Assembly (NCBI GenBank): GCA_005938025.2 | Contig: VCCI02000001.1 | Location: forward strand, 2,046,001 to 2,110,000 | Source of the DNA: Inquilinus sp. KBS0705 | GTDB taxonomy: Bacteria; Bacteroidota; Bacteroidia; Sphingobacteriales; Sphingobacteriaceae | Direction: 5' to 3' | DNA length: 64,000 nucleotides | Shown here: piece by piece, positions 62,142-64,000 of the stretch | Position numbering within the stretch: the first letter of the stretch is position 1 | Layout of the letters: each line of letters opens with the position of its first letter | The notes under the pieces: model-generated | The model's input: only the letters and a program-made list of their open reading frames with translations | Told to the model about the DNA's origin: nothing | The model's database searches: none | Position numbers and translations under genes: made by a program

Positions 62142-64000
62142 TTATTGAACTATGACTGATTGATTTTTAGGATATTTAACCTGGTACTTCAAATGCAGTT
62201 GTTTTTCTGCCTGCGAATTTAATGTTAAATTCCATGAAATTTTGCCAGTAATTTTATCTGTTTGCGCGCCGCTTACCTCCTGAGCCTCTACCTCAATATC
62301 CGAGTTAAGGGTTACGGGTATCTGGTCTTCTACTAACAGGTTTATAGCCTGGCTTTTCCGGTTCTTAACGGTTATCAACCAATCGCGGGTATCCTTTTTA
62401 TTTGAGCCGAAGGTTTGTTTCTCGGTAAGATCCTTTTGCAGGGTGCGGGTAACCACAATGTTTTTATCAGTACCTAAGGATAGGCTAAGCGTATCGTTAG
62501 TGGCGTGCGTATCAATCAGCGATTTGCCGATGAACGTACCCTCAAAAAACAAATTAGCCTCGCCCGAAAGAAAATTGTATTTATTCCAATCGGTAATGCG
62601 GGCGGTTAGGAACACATCGGTACTTACCTTTGGTGCTACGTAGTACTGGTAAATCGCGTTGGTATTTACTTCGTTTATCTCTACCAGGTACTGCTTGCCA
62701 TCGCTGGGTACTGTGTAGGGGTTGGCAATAGCAAACTCCACGTTGGTTTGGTTTTCGGTTTGTGCAACTTCAATAGGGGTTGAACTAAATTCAGATTTCC
62801 CACGTAACCTTACTTGAGTTGCTTTATCAACCTGAACTCCTGCGGCACGTCCTTCTAAATATCCCGAAGAATAACCGGTTACCACCACCTCATTTAAAGC
62901 ATTGTTAGCGACCTTTAAAGCCACATTCATTACTGGCATGTTAACTGCACGATCCACGCTTTCATAACCTATATAGCTGTATTCCAGCATAGGGTTACCG
63001 GCTGGTACCTGTAAAGAGTAATTGCCCGCCGCATCTGTCTGTGTACCTATTGATGTGCCTTTTACACGTATACTTACGCCCACAATTGCAGAATTATCAG
63101 CCGGGTCAAACACACGGCCGGTAACTTTGGTAATGGAGCCTTGCTGCCCTGCGTAATACATCCCGTAGTTTAAAAAGTATGGGGTCAATTCCGGCTTGCC
63201 GCCACTAACTGAGGGGTTGCCGGTAGATAGCGTAAGTTTTATATTTTTCCAGTCCTCGCCGCTTTGCTGGGTTACATTGGCTTTGTACGATATCGTTATA
63301 GGGCTGTTTACGTTCTTCGCTCTAATATCATAAGTGGGGTACCAGCTGGCATTATTTACCAAATAGGTTAACACAAATTGCGATTGCGTTGTAATTTTTG
63401 AGGATACCGTTACCAGTATATTGCTGGTGGCCGTGCTGCTGCCTTTTAATATATCGGCTATTTGTTTGTCGTATTTTTGTAGTTCAATATTCAAATCAGC
63501 AATTTGATTATTAATGGTCTGCTCCCGCTTTTTAATATCAGTAAGTCGCTGTGTTTGAAAATCGAGTGCTTGTTTTAGTTTAAGGATATCCAGCCCGGAG
63601 TTTTGGCCGGCTACTACCTGGTTTTTTACCAGCATATTATATTCTTCCTGGTTTATAGCAAGTGAGGCATTCAACAACGACTGCTTATCACGCAATATCT
63701 TTTGCTGCGCCTGCAGCTCGTTAATGCGGACCTGTTTAGCTTGCTCGTTCAGGTAATTAAGTTCGTGTTTTACCGATAGTATAGTAAAATCGCCATTGGC
63801 TTTTACCTGTATGCTTTGCACATCAAGCCCCGGCGATATATTTTCGAATACCAGCGTACTGGTACCCGGTGCAATGCTTACCGTTGAGGTGCGCGTTACC
63901 TGCGCGCCGTTTAAAAACAAAGTTACTTTTTCAACTTTTGATGATACTTTTTGGCTGTCGTCAGCTTTTAGGGTACCGTTTATGCACATGATAAGGCATA
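62142..64000 (-). CDS. DUF4139/MuiA-like protein with inserted CarboxypepD_reg/TonB-plug-like segment, N-terminus cut
   Basis: The frame continues past the right edge; residues before MCING (CLI...) look like the end of a signal peptide, so little is missing. From MCING, residues 14-110 match DUF4140 (KVEKVTLFLNGAQVTRTS), then a long coiled coil (about 95-185) and DUF4139 (QFVLTYLVNNASWYPTYDIRA, split, about 205-225). DUF4139 is interrupted at about 288-405 by a carboxypeptidase-regulatory-like domain (VTGRVFDPADNSAIVGVSI) and a SusC-like LNEVVVTGYSSG with LEGRAAGVQ, then resumes to the end (residue 615). The family is called mucoidy inhibitor MuiA-like; function is unknown. Confidence 0.85.
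   Translation of the reverse strand, partial: CLIMCINGTLKADDSQKVSSKVEKVTLFLNGAQVTRTSTVSIAPGTSTLVFENISPGLDVQSIQVKANGDFTILSVKHELNYLNEQAKQVRINELQAQQKILRDKQSLLNASLAINQEEYNMLVKNQVVAGQNSGLDILKLKQALDFQTQRLTDIKKREQTINNQIADLNIELQKYDKQIADILKGSSTATSNILVTVSSKITTQSQFVLTYLVNNASWYPTYDIRAKNVNSPITISYKANVTQQSGEDWKNIKLTLSTGNPSVSGGKPELTPYFLNYGMYYAGQQGSITKVTGRVFDPADNSAIVGVSIRVKGTSIGTQTDAAGNYSLQVPAGNPMLEYSYIGYESVDRAVNMPVMNVALKVANNALNEVVVTGYSSGYLEGRAAGVQVDKATQVRLRGKSEFSSTPIEVAQTENQTNVEFAIANPYTVPSDGKQYLVEINEVNTNAIYQYYVAPKVSTDVFLTARITDWNKYNFLSGEANLFFEGTFIGKSLIDTHATNDTLSLSLGTDKNIVVTRTLQKDLTEKQTFGSNKKDTRDWLITVKNRKSQAINLLVEDQIPVTLNSDIEVEAQEVSGAQTDKITGKISWNLTLNSQAEKQLHLKYQVKYPKNQSVIVQ

Overview
This 64 kb window is a piece of a Bacteroidota chromosome, most likely family Sphingobacteriaceae (Mucilaginibacter/Pedobacter-like; inferred from gene content only). 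Supporting signs are a type IX secretion (type B) sorting domain, BshB1 of bacillithiol synthesis, DUF4294/DUF4783/DUF1343 proteins, ECF sigma factor plus membrane-anchored partner, Bacteroidota -7 promoter boxes (TAnnTTTG) and almost no Shine-Dalgarno sequences. Coding is dense, on both strands, and mostly housekeeping. Both ends cut a gene: an alpha/beta hydrolase lipoprotein (left) and a DUF4139 protein (right).

Layout. 1-5.5 kb: hydrolase, Tat-exported oxidoreductase, cell-wall amidase, MnmD, MazG. 5.6-11.4 kb: ECF sigma factor, its translationally overlapping anchored beta-barrel partner, then a 1177-residue repeat adhesin exported by T9SS; a 39-bp remnant of a second sorting domain lies just upstream of the adhesin. 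11.4-20.5 kb: LolC/FtsX permease, NamZ-like muramidase, Fmt, DUF3050, a REP-associated tyrosine transposase with its palindromes, class IV aminotransferase, RluD, outer-membrane protein, D-cysteine desulfhydrase-like enzyme.

20.55-23.0 kb is the one accessory island. Dispersed inverted repeats surround two adjacent mobile elements, each with a perfect 8-bp target duplication: element A (20933-21826), which has no transposase but carries small passenger genes, and element B (21836-22793), an IS1595-family (ISXO2-like) IS whose transposase is broken. B landed in the right-hand target duplication of A.

23-42 kb: GH51 arabinofuranosidase, L-lysine 6-transaminase, BshB1, glutathione peroxidase/DUF4294, the (p)ppGpp enzyme, Fur-PurA, PabB, the DUF4783-nadC-plsY-M48 operon, and gpmI. 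42-64 kb: Lon, LpxR-like protein, ArfB, Cmk, dCMP deaminase, a FucP-type transporter, LysE, a membrane-protein pair, a long PurF-type amidotransferase, nitrilase, amidohydrolase, AmtB, NuoN and the DUF4139 protein.

Two recurring signals stand out. TAnnTTTG boxes fall into two groups by distance to the start codon: 4-7 nt (amidase, rluD, pabB, gpmI, arfB), implying leaderless mRNAs, and 14-25 nt. Short word-like repeats (GTGCAGAT, GCAAACTGC, TTGACTCTT) are found at gene ends, and one supplies the last residues of MnmD. I found no CRISPR array, tRNA, rRNA or recognisable defence system. The least explained object is element A.
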